Source: Lysobacter alkalisoli | GTDB taxonomy: Bacteria > Pseudomonadota > Gammaproteobacteria > Xanthomonadales > Xanthomonadaceae | NCBI RefSeq assembly: GCF_006547045.1 | Contig: NZ_CP041242.1 | Location: 230,001-294,000 of the forward strand | Direction of reading: 5' to 3' | DNA length: 64,000 bases | Shown: piece by piece, positions 11,129 to 23,894 of the stretch | Numbering within the stretch: position 1 is the first letter of the stretch | Layout: each line of letters begins with the position of its first letter | Made by a program: the position numbers and the translations under genes | The notes under the pieces: model-generated | The model's database searches: none | Told to the model about the DNA's origin: nothing | What the model saw: the letters and a program-made list of their open reading frames with translations, nothing else

Positions 11129-12342
11129 TGCGCCGGCCCTGCGCGATGGTGCTGGTGGCGATCGCGCTCGCATGCGCGACGCAGCTGGCCGGCGTGCTGC
11201 CGGCCGCCGCGCAGAACAGCCGCGAAACCGAGCGCAAGCTGCAGCAGATCAAGCGTGAACTGCAATCGGTTGCCGCTGAGCGCCGCAAGATCGAGGGCGA
11301 GCGCGGCGCGGCCAATCGCGAATTGCGTGCGGCCGACGAGAAGGTCGCCGCGTCCAGTCGCCGCCTGCGCGAGATCGAGTTGCAGCTGGCCGACGAACAG
11401 GCCTCGCTGGAATCCCTGCATGCGCGCCGGGCCGACATGCAGCAGGCGATGCAGGGACAGCGCGAGGAATTGGCCGTGCTGCTGCGCGCAGCCCATGCCC
11501 AGGGCGGCGAGGCGCCGTTGAAGGTGCTGCTGTCGCAGGACAGCGTGGCCGAGGCCCAGCGGGTGCTGACCTGGCATCGCTACCTGCAGCAGGACCGGGT
11601 CGCGCGGGTGCGCGAACTGACTGCCGGGCTGGAGGAACTGGACGCGGTGGAGCGCGATATCACCGCGCGCCAGCAGCAGTTGCAGGCCTCGCGGGAGGCA
11701 TTGGACAAACAGCTCGTGCAGTTGCAGGCCGACCGCAGACAGCGCGCCGAACTGGTGGCCGGTCTCGATTCGCGCTACCGCGACCGCCGCGCGCGCGAGC
11801 AGGCGCTCGGGCGTGATGCCAAGGGACTGGAACAGTTGTTGACCCGGTTGCGCGCTGCCGCGGCCCGTGCCGAGGCCGAGCGCCGCGCCGCCGCCGAACG
11901 CGCCGCACGTGCCGATGGCAGGCCGGCACCGACACCGGCCACCGTCGCGCTGGGCGGGCCGCAGGTCGGCGGTGTCGGCTGGCCGCTCACTGGCGCCCTG
12001 CTTGCCGGCTACGGTGCGCGGATGCCCGATGGCCGCAAGAGCGATGGTCTGCTGCTCGGCGCCAACGCCGGTACCGCGGTCAAGGCAGTGGCCGATGGCC
12101 AGGTCGTCTATGCCGAATGGATGACCGGCTACGGCCTGTTGCTGATCGTCGACCACGGCAGCGGCTACATGAGCCTGTACGCCCACAACGATGCACTGCT
12201 CAAGGAGGCCGGCGACCGCATCAGGCGCGGCGACACGGTGGCCACCGTCGGCAACTCCGGCGGCCACGGTCGCCCGGCGCTGTATTTCGAGCTGCGCCGC
12301 AACGGCCAGCCGGTCAATCCGAGCGTGTGGTTGAAGCGCTGA
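11128..12342 (+). CDS. envC: EnvC-type murein hydrolase activator, degenerate LytM domain
   Basis: 404-residue periplasmic protein: signal peptide (to about 27, AAAQN), long coiled coils (about 30-120 and 165-255), then a LytM/M23 domain (about 285-404). In active M23 enzymes the zinc is held by HxxxD and HxH. Here the corresponding positions read KSDGLLLG and RPALYFEL, so at least three ligands are gone. This is what is known of E. coli EnvC, which activates septal amidases AmiA/AmiB under FtsEX control rather than cutting itself. It begins at the last base of gpmI, a gene pair also seen in other gammaproteobacteria. Confidence 0.9.
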   Translation: MRRPCAMVLVAIALACATQLAGVLPAAAQNSRETERKLQQIKRELQSVAAERRKIEGERGAANRELRAADEKVAASSRRLREIELQLADEQASLESLHARRADMQQAMQGQREELAVLLRAAHAQGGEAPLKVLLSQDSVAEAQRVLTWHRYLQQDRVARVRELTAGLEELDAVERDITARQQQLQASREALDKQLVQLQADRRQRAELVAGLDSRYRDRRAREQALGRDAKGLEQLLTRLRAAAARAEAERRAAAERAARADGRPAPTPATVALGGPQVGGVGWPLTGALLAGYGARMPDGRKSDGLLLGANAGTAVKAVADGQVVYAEWMTGYGLLLIVDHGSGYMSLYAHNDALLKEAGDRIRRGDTVATVGNSGGHGRPALYFELRRNGQPVNPSVWLKR

Positions 12343-12468
12343 ACACGTGCTCGCATCATCGGCAGCGTTAACGAAAGCTTCCGCTGCCACCGCCTAACGT
12401 GTTCATATTCAAGACGGCGTTGCCGGCATCGGCAGCGGCCAGATCGCAATCGCACCCGAGGTCCGTGC

Positions 12469-13845
12469 ATGAAGGTTCGTTTTCCAATCCCGCTTGCTGC
12501 CCTCCTGCTCGTCATCGCGCAGTGTCTTGGCGCCGTCCACGCCCAGGACACGGAGGCGCCGCCCACGATCGAGGAACAGGAAGCCGAGGATGGTGTCAGC
12601 GACGAGGCCGCCAGCGAGGCTGACGCCGGTGAAGCGGCAAGCTCGGCCATCCCGCTTGACGAGATCCGCCGCTATGTCGCCGTATACAGCGCGATCAAGC
12701 AGGCCTATGTCGAGCCGGTCAAGGACGGCGACCTGATGCAGTCGGCGATCCGCGGTCTGCTGTTCGACCTGGATCCGCACAGCGTCTATTTCGAGAAGAG
12801 CCGGGCCGAGGACTTCGACGAGCAGTCGCGCGGCGCCTACGAGGGGATTGGCGTCGAGTTGATGCGGCTGCCCGACGGCACCTTGCAGGTGATCGCACCG
12901 ATCGACGACACCCCGGCCCAGCGTGCCGGCCTGCGTTCGGGCGATCTGATCACCGCCATCGACGGCAAGAGCTTCAAGCCCGACGAGGGCGACACCTCGG
13001 CGCCGCTGCGCGGGCCGGCGGGCAGCGAACTGACCCTCACCATCGTCCGCGAAGGCCGCGACAAACCGTTCGACGTGACACTCCAGCGCGAGGTCATCCG
13101 CATCACCAGCGTGCGCGGAAACATGCTCGAACCGGGCTACGGCTACGTCCGCATCAGCGCTTTCCAGGCCAGCACCGCGGCCGACTTCGAAAAGCAGCTG
13201 GGTGAACTCAAGGAGCAGGCCGGCGGACGCCTGCGCGGTCTGGTCATCGACCTGCGCAGCAATCCGGGCGGGCTGCTGACCTCGGCGGTGCAGATCGCCG
13301 ACGATCTGCTCGAAGAGGGCGTGATCGTCAGCACCCGCGGGCGGCTGGCGATCAGCGATGCCGAGTTCTCCGCCACTCCGGGCGACCGCCTCGACGGCGC
13401 ACCGGTGGTGGTGCTGGTCGATGCCGGTTCGGCCAGTGCTTCCGAGGTGCTGGCCGGTGCCCTGCGCGACAACGGCCGTGCCCGTGTGGTCGGCAGCCGG
13501 ACCTTCGGCAAGGGTTCGGTGCAGACCTTGTTGCCGCTGGACAACGGCGATTCGGTCAAGCTGACCACCGCGCGCTACTACACCCCGAGCGGACGCTCGA
13601 TCCAGGCCGCCGGCATCGTTCCTGACGTGCTGCTGCATCCGGACGCGGGCGCGACCAACGGCGGCCGCGCCCGCTATGTCGAAGCGACCCTGCCGGGCCA
13701 CCTGTCCGGCAGCGACGAGGAAGTCGCAGACGAAGACCGCCCCAGCGAGGTGCTGGAGGGCGACCGCCATATCGACTCCGCGCTGGCCGAGCTGAAGAAG
13801 AACGTTGCGGTGTCGCCGGTGCCGGCGCAGCCGGCCCGGCGCTGA
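12469..13845 (+). CDS. S41-family C-terminal processing peptidase
   Basis: 458-residue periplasmic protease. A signal peptide (to about 25, VHAQ) is followed by an acidic Glu/Ala-rich linker, a PDZ domain (about 115-205, GIGVELMRLPDG ... GLRSGDLITAIDG) and the S41 catalytic domain. The Ser-Lys dyad is visible: S in DAGSASASEVLAGAL (about 326) and K in SRTFGKGSVQ (about 350). CtpA/Prc enzymes trim C-termini of envelope proteins and control murein hydrolases. Placement directly after envC fits cell-wall remodelling. It is 126 bp downstream of envC and could be co-transcribed. The ATG start has GAGG upstream. Confidence 0.94.
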   Translation: MKVRFPIPLAALLLVIAQCLGAVHAQDTEAPPTIEEQEAEDGVSDEAASEADAGEAASSAIPLDEIRRYVAVYSAIKQAYVEPVKDGDLMQSAIRGLLFDLDPHSVYFEKSRAEDFDEQSRGAYEGIGVELMRLPDGTLQVIAPIDDTPAQRAGLRSGDLITAIDGKSFKPDEGDTSAPLRGPAGSELTLTIVREGRDKPFDVTLQREVIRITSVRGNMLEPGYGYVRISAFQASTAADFEKQLGELKEQAGGRLRGLVIDLRSNPGGLLTSAVQIADDLLEEGVIVSTRGRLAISDAEFSATPGDRLDGAPVVVLVDAGSASASEVLAGALRDNGRARVVGSRTFGKGSVQTLLPLDNGDSVKLTTARYYTPSGRSIQAAGIVPDVLLHPDAGATNGGRARYVEATLPGHLSGSDEEVADEDRPSEVLEGDRHIDSALAELKKNVAVSPVPAQPARR

Positions 13846-13878
13846 GAGCCTGTCCCGCCCTCCGCATCGACAGGCTCT
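13845..13878. terminator. Hairpin between convergent ctp and CHRD genes
   Basis: A perfect 10 bp inverted repeat, AGAGCCTGTC / GACAGGCTCT, with a 14-base loop sits within 35 bases between two convergent genes. There is no T-run on either strand, so bidirectional termination is plausible but not certain. Confidence 0.45.
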
Positions 13879-13889
13879 GCCGGGTCCAC

Positions 13890-14414
13890 TCAGAACCCGC
13901 GCGGATTGCGTGGATCGCCCAGCTGTCCGCGCAATTCACCAGCCGGGTAGGCGCTGGTGTGCACGTTGACATAGGCCGCGCTGGCCCGGATTGCGGCGAC
14001 CAGGTCGTCGAATCCGCCGGCTGGTACGCCCTGGCCGGCCGGCCCGAGCACGCCGGCTGACGTGATCGTGCCGCTGACCGTGCCCGAGGCCGGACACATC
14101 GGTGACAACCCGGTCGGGTCGGGGTTGGCGGCGGTCTGGCACAGGAACACCATCACCCCGCCATTGACTCCGCGCATGCCCAGGTGGATATGGGCCTGGC
14201 GCACCTCGCCGGTCAGGCCGTCATAGCTCAGCTCGAAATGGATCTGCTGGCCCTTCACGTCGATATGCGCGCGGAACGCACCGCTCGCGGAGGTGGAGAG
14301 GGTCGGGACTTCCTCATAACCGCGCAGGTCGGTATGTACGGTTTGCGCCTGTACGGGCAGCCCGTACAGCGCGCCCGCCAGCAGGATGGGCAGGCAACAG
14401 GTGACATGTTTCAT
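13890..14414 (-). CDS. CHRD domain protein
   Basis: 174-residue exported protein. A signal peptide (MKHVTCCLPILLAGALYGLP, cleaved near VQAQ) is followed by one CHRD domain (about 25-170). Hallmarks seen are LRGYEEVPTLSTSASGAF, the AHIHLG motif, and the closing YVNVHTSAYPAGELRGQL. CHRD domains were defined in chordin and occur in many bacterial surface proteins; their function in bacteria is unknown. It is a single-gene unit convergent with the S41 protease gene. The start is ATG 14414. Confidence 0.9.
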   Translation of the reverse strand: MKHVTCCLPILLAGALYGLPVQAQTVHTDLRGYEEVPTLSTSASGAFRAHIDVKGQQIHFELSYDGLTGEVRQAHIHLGMRGVNGGVMVFLCQTAANPDPTGLSPMCPASGTVSGTITSAGVLGPAGQGVPAGGFDDLVAAIRASAAYVNVHTSAYPAGELRGQLGDPRNPRGF

Positions 14415-14609
14415 GGCATGGCCTCCAGGAAGTGGCCTTGCGGCCGCGGGAACCCAGAGCCTGCTCAGGTTGTCATCGCGCAGCCCGCGAGCAGGCTCGA
14501 AGCGAAGGCCCGTGACCTTAGCGCTACGGCCGTTGCAAGGCAGTGAAAAAACACGGCCCGACCATCCGGCTGTCGGGATGGCGGGAGTTCGCGACAAGTG
14601 GAGGCTTGA

Positions 14610-15281
14610 TCAGTAACCGCTGCGTCGCCGCATCCGCCGGGCGATTCCGGCCCGGCTGACCAGCGCGAACACGCCGCCGAAGGCGAAGCCGGCCAGGTGC
14701 GCCGACCACGCCACCGCGCCGAAGGCCGGGCCGAACCAGGTGAACAGGATCTGCATCACCGCCCAGATGCCGATCAGCAGCGGCGCCGGCACCCGTACGA
14801 ATTGCAGATACAGGCCGAGCGGCAGCACCACTCCGAGCTTGGCGTTCGGGAACAGCGCCAGATAGGCGCCGATCAGGGCCGAGACCGCGCCACTGGCGCC
14901 GATGATCAGCCCGTCCGGCGTGTGGATCGCGATCGTCGCGGCCAGGTTGGCGACCGCACCGCCGAGGAAGAACACCAGCAGCAGTCGCCACGCTCCCATG
15001 CTGCGTTCGGCCGGCAACCCGAAAATCAGCAGGAACACCAGGTTGCCGAGCAGATGGACCCAGTCCGCATGCAGGAACAGGGCCGTGAACAGGCGCTGCC
15101 AGCCGCCGCCGGAGGATGCCGCCAGCCCGCCCGACAACGCCCCCCATTCCAGCAGCAGATGGTGCTGGTCGCTGGCCGGCTGCAGGGTCACCCAGGCGAA
15201 GCACAGCCACAGGCTCGCCAGCAGCAGGGGCGTGGCCCAGCGCAATGGCTGTTTCTTGCGGGAAGGGACGGCAATGAACAT
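14610..15281 (-). CDS. Rhomboid-family intramembrane serine protease
   Basis: 223-residue polytopic membrane protein. It has about six hydrophobic helices, the conserved HADWVHLLGN segment that opens the rhomboid fold, the catalytic serine in IIGASGAVSALIG (about residue 129) and the catalytic histidine in SAHLAGFAFGG (about 193). Rhomboids cleave transmembrane substrates within the bilayer; the substrate here is unknown. No additional domain is visible. The ATG start is at 15281, and the neighbours are not functionally linked. Confidence 0.92.
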   Translation of the reverse strand: MFIAVPSRKKQPLRWATPLLLASLWLCFAWVTLQPASDQHHLLLEWGALSGGLAASSGGGWQRLFTALFLHADWVHLLGNLVFLLIFGLPAERSMGAWRLLLVFFLGGAVANLAATIAIHTPDGLIIGASGAVSALIGAYLALFPNAKLGVVLPLGLYLQFVRVPAPLLIGIWAVMQILFTWFGPAFGAVAWSAHLAGFAFGGVFALVSRAGIARRMRRRSGY

Positions 15282-15559
15282 CGGTGTGGCGGGTCGGATG
15301 CGGGCTCTGGGACGGATTGCCGGGCGGCCATGACCTGTGGGACTGGGGGCCGGCCGGCCTGTGGACGATAAGGCATCCGTGGCGGTGCTGTTCGCCTCCG
15401 TGGGGCGAAATGTGGCGGAGGATTGTTAGCGCCCGGTTAATCCCCGCGTTATAGTGCATACGGCGTCGTATGTCGGGAGGGGTTTCCGGCATGTGGAACT
15501 GTCAACGGTGCCGCGCACGACCCGGAAGACCTAATAACACTCCAATGGAGACTACACGC

Positions 15560-16909
15560 ATGCAACACGTACACCGCATCACGCGCCTGTCGGCGCTCGC
15601 GCTGGGCATTACCGGCGCGCTGGCTCTCGGCCAGGCCCATGCTTCGGGCTTCCAGCTGAAGGAAAACAGCGTCAAGTCGATGGGCAGCGCATTCGCAGGC
15701 GCCGGTGTCCGCACCGACGATGCTTCGGTGGTCGTCAACAACCCGGCCACCATGACCCAGTTCTCGGGCACCACTGTGCAGGCCGACGTCACCGTCATCG
15801 ACCTGAACTACAAGGCCGGCGATCTGGAAGGCTACGACGTCCTCGGCCGACCGCTGACCGGCGGCGATGGCGGCCAGGCCGGCGACGTGACCCCGGTGCC
15901 GGCTTTCTCGGTCGTGCACAAGTTCGACAACGGCACCGCGATCGGCGCCATGATCAGCGCGCCGTTCGGCCTGAAGACCGAATACGACCGCGACTGGGTC
16001 GGCCGCTACTACGCCGCCACCTCGGACGTGAAGATCGTCGACCTGACCCTGTCCGGCGCGGTCGACATCACCGACCACTTCTCGGTCGGCATCGGCGCGA
16101 TCTTCTCGCATGCCGACGTGACCCTGTCCAAGGCGGTCGACTTCGGCACCATCCTGATGGGCCAGGGCGTGCCGCTGCCGTTCGCGCAGCCGCAGGCCGC
16201 CGACGGCTTCGCCAAGGTGCAGGGCGACGACACCAGCTTCGGCTGGCTGATCGGCGCGAACCTCCGCCCGACCGACAAGCTGGCCATCGGTCTGTCGTAC
16301 CGCTCGGAGATCGACTACGAGCTGACCGGCAGCGTGGACTGGACCGTGCCGGGCAATGTGCGCGCGACCTTCGACGCGGTGGGTGCCGCCGCGCTGTTCC
16401 AGGACGGCGGCGTCAACGCCAAGCTGACCACGCCGTCGATCATGGCGCTGGACGTGCGCTACCAGGCCACCGACGCACTGTCGATCGGTGCCAGCTACAC
16501 CGAGACCGACTGGAGCTCGCTGCGCGAAGTGCGCATCAACTTCGACGGTCCGGATGCGGATTCGGTCGAAGACTTCAACTGGGGCGACACCCGGTTCTGG
16601 TCGGTCGGCGTCGATTACAAGCTCAACGAGGCGTGGACCCTGCGTGCCGGCTATGCCTACGACGAGACCCCGACCACGTTCGCGACCCGCACCCCGCGCC
16701 TGCCGGACGAGGATCGCCGCTGGTACTCGCTGGGCGCGACCTGGACCCTCAGCGATGCGCTCGAGGTGAACTTCGCCTACACCTACATCGATCCGGACAC
16801 TCCGAAGATCGGCCTGATCACTCCGCCGCAGGAAGGCGGCCATCGTCTGTTCGGCGACTTCAAGGGTGACGCCCATCTGTTCGGCGTTTCGGGTCAGTAC
16901 CGCTTCTGA
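15560..16909 (+). CDS. OmpP1/FadL-family outer membrane transport protein
   Basis: 449-residue outer membrane beta-barrel of the FadL/TodX type, which takes up long-chain fatty acids or other hydrophobic compounds. A signal peptide (to about 29, GQAHA) is followed by the family's N-terminal plug signature SGFQLKENSVKSMGSAFAGAG and VVNNPATMTQF. Amphipathic strands continue to a C-terminal aromatic residue (SGQYRF), as needed for barrel assembly. I chose ATG 15560, with GGAG 9 bases upstream; the open frame starts earlier. It is monocistronic with a strong terminator 26 bases after the stop. Confidence 0.93.
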   Translation: MQHVHRITRLSALALGITGALALGQAHASGFQLKENSVKSMGSAFAGAGVRTDDASVVVNNPATMTQFSGTTVQADVTVIDLNYKAGDLEGYDVLGRPLTGGDGGQAGDVTPVPAFSVVHKFDNGTAIGAMISAPFGLKTEYDRDWVGRYYAATSDVKIVDLTLSGAVDITDHFSVGIGAIFSHADVTLSKAVDFGTILMGQGVPLPFAQPQAADGFAKVQGDDTSFGWLIGANLRPTDKLAIGLSYRSEIDYELTGSVDWTVPGNVRATFDAVGAAALFQDGGVNAKLTTPSIMALDVRYQATDALSIGASYTETDWSSLREVRINFDGPDADSVEDFNWGDTRFWSVGVDYKLNEAWTLRAGYAYDETPTTFATRTPRLPDEDRRWYSLGATWTLSDALEVNFAYTYIDPDTPKIGLITPPQEGGHRLFGDFKGDAHLFGVSGQYRF

Positions 16910-16934
16910 CCGCGATCCCGCCCGATGTTTGACG

Positions 16935-16963
16935 AAAAACCCCGCCGCTGGCGGGGTTTTTTC
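16935..16963 (+). terminator. Rho-independent terminator of the FadL gene
   Basis: AAAACCCCGCC / GGCGGGGTTTTTT with a 3-base loop. It is immediately followed by the left end of repeat copy B. Confidence 0.93.
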
Positions 16964-16964
16964 T

Positions 16965-17381
16965 GGTTCTTCTCCCAAGTGAGGGGCGCTCGCCTTCAGC
17001 GAAAGCGTTTCCGCTTGCGCTCGATCTCTGGTTTTGTCGCTACCTGGCTGTCCCGACGCGACCTGCCGGCCTTGACGGCGAATGTCCCCCGGCCGCCGCC
17101 CGCGGCGGCGGCCTCCTCCTTGATTTCGCCGTCAAGGCCGGCAGGCCACGCCGGATCGCGCGGCCACGCTGTGGAATGCGAAGCCGGTCCTCCCCGGGAT
17201 TCCGCTTCTGGAACCACCAGTCATGTCCGAACGCCGGGGGCGAAGGCCCTTGGGTGCGAAATCAAGGCGGAGGCACCGGCCCTGGCCGGTGCCGGGGGAC
17301 ATTCGCATCCAAGGGCCTTCGCCCCCGGCGCCCCGGTCACCGAACAGACCCGGCGCTTTCGCCTCGATTGAGCGAAGAACC
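16965..17381 (+). repeat. Two-armed TIR element, copy B
   Basis: 417 bp, in the same orientation as copy A. The left end is GGTTCTTCTCCCAAGTGAGG and the right end CCTCGATTGAGCGAAGAACC. Arm 1 (CCGGCCTTGACGGCGAA / TTCGCCGTCAAGGCCGG) lies at about 17067-17143. Arm 2 (GGGCGAAGGCCCTTGGG / CCAAGGGCCTTCGCCC) lies at about 17236-17328. Compared with copy A, arm 2 carries a paired change: A-T in GCAAAGG/CCTTTGC has become G-C in GCGAAGG/CCTTCGC. The element starts two bases after the FadL terminator. Confidence 0.8.
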
Positions 17382-17576
17382 TTCTTTCTTGGCTCTTCTT
17401 CCAAGGCACGGGAAATAACGTGTTTGCACCTTTAGTCGTAATTATTTGCCTTGTTTGTTGTCAACTCGTTCATTTGTCGTTAAAAGTTGTGCACAGGCTC
17501 TCGACGAGTCGTGCACCGGCAGACCTGGAACGGATGCCTTCCACCCATCCACAGATACGAACGAGGCGTGCTTCAA
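17382..17576 (+). promoter_or_regulatory. AT-rich leader of the TonB receptor gene
   Basis: About 195 bp, markedly richer in A/T than its surroundings. It contains TTGTCA at 17458-17463 and TTAAAA at 17480-17485 with a 16-base gap, a weak sigma-70-like pair. No riboswitch or sRNA match is recognised. The promoter call is tentative. Confidence 0.3.
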
Positions 17577-20169
<2,593 letters not shown>

Positions 20170-20190
20170 GCCCGGCCTGCACGGAGCCAC

Positions 20191-20218
20191 AAAAAACCCC
20201 GCGGAAGCGGGGTTTTTT
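20191..20218 (+). terminator. Rho-independent terminator of the TonB receptor gene
   Basis: AAAAAACCCCGC / GCGGGGTTTTTT with a 4-base loop, 22 bases after the repaired stop codon. Its position supports the stop at 20169 over the longer frame. Repeat copy C begins at once after it. Confidence 0.93.
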
Positions 20219-20632
20219 GGTTGTTCGTCCAGCTGAGGGGAAAGCACCAGACCTGTTGGATGACCGGGGCACCGGGAGCGAAGGCCCTTGGATGCGAATG
20301 TCCCCCGGCACCGGCCAGGGCCGGCGCCTCCGCCTTGATTTCGCACCCAAGGGCCTTCGCTCCCGACGTTCCGACATGACTGATGGTCCTGGAAGCGCAC
20401 TCCTGGGATGGGCTTGCTTCGCGTTCCAGCCTAACCGCGCGACCCGACGTGGCCTGCCGGCCTTGACGGCGAAATCAAGGAGGAGGCCGCCGCCACGGGC
20501 GGCGGCCGGGGGACATTCGCCGTCAAGGCCGGCAGGTCGCGTCGGGACAGCCAGGTAGCGGCGAGAACCGGCAAGCGGCAGCCCCCCGCCTTCGCTGAAG
20601 GTGGGGCTCCCCCTCACTTGGGAGAAGCCCCA
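20219..20632 (-). repeat. Two-armed TIR element, copy C
   Basis: 414 bp, inverted relative to copies A and B. The left end is GGTTGTTCGTCCAGCTGAGG and the right end CCCTCACTTGGGAGAAGCC. Arm 2 comes first (GGGAGCGAAGGCCCTTGG / CCAAGGGCCTTCGCTCCC, about 20274-20369), then arm 1 (GGCCTTGACGGCGAA / TTCGCCGTCAAGGCC, about 20458-20531). The outer arm-2 pairs differ from copy B by a compensated G-C to A-T change. It sits between two convergent genes. Confidence 0.8.
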
Positions 20633-20662
20633 TTTTTCTGTGGGCTGCGATTGGTCGCGGCC

Positions 20663-23600
20663 TCAGTCCCCCAGTGTCAGCAGCGAGGCGTTGCCGCCGG
20701 CAGCGGTCGTGTTGATGGTGACCGTCTTCTCGGTGGTGAAGCGTGGCAGGTAGTGCGGGCCGCCGGCCTTGGGACCGGTGCCCGACAGGTTCTGGCCGCC
20801 GAAGGGCTGCACCCCGACCACCGCGCCGATCTGGTTGCGGTTGACGTAGCAGTTGCCGACTTTCGCCCGGGCCACGATCTTCTCGACCGTCTCGTCGATG
20901 CGCGAATGGATGCCGAGGGTCAGGCCGTAGCCGGTGGCGTTGATCGCGTCGATCACCGCGTCGAGCTGGCTGGCCTTCCAGCGGATCACGTGCAGGACAG
21001 GGCCGAACACCTCGCGGTGCAACTGGTCGAGCGACTTGAGTTCGTAGGCGCGCGGAGCGAAGAAGCAGCCGTTTGCGGTATCGGTATCGAGCGACACCTC
21101 GGCGATCCTCACTGCTTCCTTGTCCATGCGCGCGGCGTGCTCGACGAGGATCCGGTGCGCGTCCTCATCGATCACCGGGCCGACGTCGGTCGACAGCAGG
21201 CCGGGATCGCCGACCTTCAGCTCGGCCATCGCACCGGCCAGCATGGCGATCACCTTGTCGGCGATGTCTTCCTGCACGAACAGCACGCGCGCGGCCGAGC
21301 AGCGCTGGCCGGCGGAGGTGAACGCCGAACCGATCGCATCCTTGACCAGCTGCTCGGGCAGCGAGGAGGAGTCGGCGATCAGCGCGTTCTGGCCGCCGGT
21401 CTCGGCGATCAGCACACCGATGGCGGCATCGCGCGCGGCCAGTGCGCGATTGATCGCGCGCGCGGTCTCGGTCGAGCCGGTGAAGGCGACGCCGGCCACG
21501 CGCGGATCGCGGGTCAGTGCCGCACCGACGGTGGCGCCATCGCCAGGCAGGAGTTGCAGCGCCGCCTCGGGCACGCCGGCCTCGTGCAGCAGCTTGACCG
21601 CGTAGTAGCCGATCAGGCTGGTCTGCTCGGCTGGCTTGGCGATCACGCTGTTGCCGGCGGCCAGCGCCGCGGCGACCTGGCCGGTGAAGATCGCCAGCGG
21701 GAAGTTCCACGGGCTGATGCAGACGAACACGCCGCGGCCGGACAGCTGCAGGGTGTTGGACTCGCCGGTCGGGCCGGGCAGGGCCTCGGGCGTGAACAGT
21801 TGGCGCGCCTGGCCGGCGTAGTAGCGCAGGAAATCGACCGCCTCGCGCACCTCGGCGACGCCGTCGGGAATCGTCTTGCCGGCTTCCTTCGTGCACAGCG
21901 CGATGTACTGCGGCATGCGCGCCTCCAGCAGATCGGCGGCGTGTTCGAGGATCGCCGCGCGGCCGGCGGCCGGGGTCTCGTTCCAGCCGTCATGAGCGGC
22001 GACGGCATTGGCCAGCGCCTGCTCGACGGTATCGCTGTCGGCGGCCTGCCAGTGGCCGACGACCTCACGGCGGTCGGCCGGACTGGTCACGGCGACGTCC
22101 GCGCCGGTCGGCTTCGCGCCCGGCACCAACGGGGTGGCGCGCCAGGATTGCGTGGCGGCGTTGACCTGTTCGGCGAGCGCGCGCAGCTGATCGTCGTTGG
22201 CCAGGTTGACGCCCATGGAGTTGCTCCTTTCGAGACTGTAGCTGCGGTACAGGTCGACCGGCAGCGGAATGCGGGGGTGGGGAATGGGATCGAACGCGGA
22301 CACCGTTTCGATCGGGTCGGCGACCAGGTCGTCGATTGCGATGTCCTCGTCGGTGATGCGGTTGACGAAGCTGGAGTTGGCGCCATTCTCGAGCAGGCGA
22401 CGGACCAGGTACGGAAGCAGGTCCTCGTGCGAGCCGACCGGCGCGTACATGCGGCACGGCACGTCGAGGCGGTCGGCCGGGATCACCTCGGCGTAAAGGT
22501 CATCGCCCATGCCGTGCAGCTTCTGGAATTCGAACTGCTTCTCCTGGCCGAGCAGCTTCGCGCGCTGCCACACCGCGGCGATGGTCTGCGCGTTGTGGGT
22601 GGCGAACATCGGGTAGATCGCATCGCCGGCCTCGAGCATGCGACGCGCATTGGCCAGATAGCTGACGTCGGTGTTCGGCTTGCGGGTGAACACCGGGAAG
22701 CCGGGGTGGCCGTCGACCTGGGCCTTCTTGACCTCGCTGTCCCAGTAGGCGCCCTTGACCAGTCGTACCGGGATGCGGCGGCCGTGGCGACGGGCGAGGT
22801 CGGCGATGAAGTCGATCACCTCCGGCGCGCGCTTCTGGTAGGCCTGGATCGCAAGGCCATAGCCCTCCCAGCCATCCAGCGACGGGTCGGCGTAGGCGGC
22901 GGCGATCACGTCGAGCGAGAGTTCGAGCCGGTCGGCCTCCTCGGCATCGATGGTGAAGCCGATCGAATACGACTTCGCCAGCTGCGCCAGTTCCAGCACC
23001 CGCGGCACCAGCTCGCCCATCACCCGCGCGCGCTTGGCGTGCTCGTAGCGCGGGTGCAGTGCGGACAGCTTGACCGAGATGCTGGGAGCGGAAAAGACGT
23101 CGCTGCCGCTGAAGTCGCCGGGCTTGACGCTCTTGCCGATCGCATGGATCGCATCGCGGTAGGCCTGCAGGTAGCGCAGCGCGTCCTTGGTCGTCAGCGC
23201 GCCCTCGCCGAGCATGTCGAACGAATAGCGGTAAGCGGCATTGGCGCCCTTCCGCGAGCGGGAAAGAGCTTCGCCGATGGTCCGACCCATCACGAACTGG
23301 TGGCCCATGATCCGCATCGCCTGGCGCACCGCGAGCCGGATCACCGGTTCGCCGAGGCGGCCGACCAGGCGCTTGAACGCGCCGTGCACGTCGCGCTTGG
23401 TGTCGTCGTTCAGGTCGACCAGGTGGCCGGTCAGCATCAGGCCCCAGGTCGAGGCATTGACCAGCACCGACTCGGACTGGCCCATGTGGCGCTTCCAGTC
23501 GGCTTCGCCGAGCTTGTCGCGGATCAGCTTGTCGGCGGTGTCCTGGTCGGGAATGCGCAGCAGCGCCTCGGCCACGCACATCAGCAGTACGCCTTCCTCG

Positions 23601-23894
23601 CTGCCGAGGTCGTACTGGCGCATGAAGGCCTCGATCGCGCCCTGGTCGTGGACGCGGGCGCGAACCCGGGTGACCAGGTCGGCGGCGACGGTCTGGGGCG
23701 GCGGCGCAATCGGCCTCGGGCAGGCGCGCGGCTTCGAGCAGGTCGCGGACGTGGGCGGCCTCGTCCCGATCCCAGCCGGCGGTGATCGCGGCGCGTGGGG
23801 AGGCCGGAGCCGGTGGCAGTTCGGGGGACAGGATCGGGCGGGAAGACAGCGGGCCGTCGGGGTCGACGGCGGGGACGGGGGAGTTGACGGGCAT
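20663..23894 (-). pseudogene. putA: Bifunctional proline dehydrogenase / L-glutamate-5-semialdehyde dehydrogenase, frameshifted near the 5' end
   Basis: Oxidises proline to glutamate at the inner membrane face, feeding electrons to quinone. After repair it is about 1,076 residues. The FAD proline dehydrogenase domain (about 180-520) shows YWDSEVKKAQVDG, FATHNAQT and GANSSFVNRI. The aldehyde dehydrogenase domain (about 600-1060) shows the cofactor loop ISPWNFPLAIFTGQ, the general base in IAETGGQNALI and the catalytic Cys in SAGQRCSAARVL. There is no N-terminal ribbon-helix-helix, so it lacks the DNA-binding function of E. coli PutA. The frame is broken by one extra base in GGGG 23695-23698: MPVNSPVPAVDP...ARLPEADCAAA must join QTVAADLVTRVRARVHDQGA. 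The intact 986-residue frame downstream begins at an internal Met. Confidence 0.92.

Noticed and set aside
11128-12342. EnvC as an active M23 endopeptidase
   Set aside because: The zinc ligands of both LytM motifs are substituted, so it is described as an activator.
14457-14499. Inverted repeat GAGCCTGCT / AGCAGGCTC as a terminator
   Set aside because: The loop is long (24 bases) and no T-run follows; it is upstream of the CHRD start, where no transcript should end.
20618-23785. 1055-codon plus-strand frame opposite putA
   Set aside because: It is a shadow frame; PutA motifs are on the minus strand.
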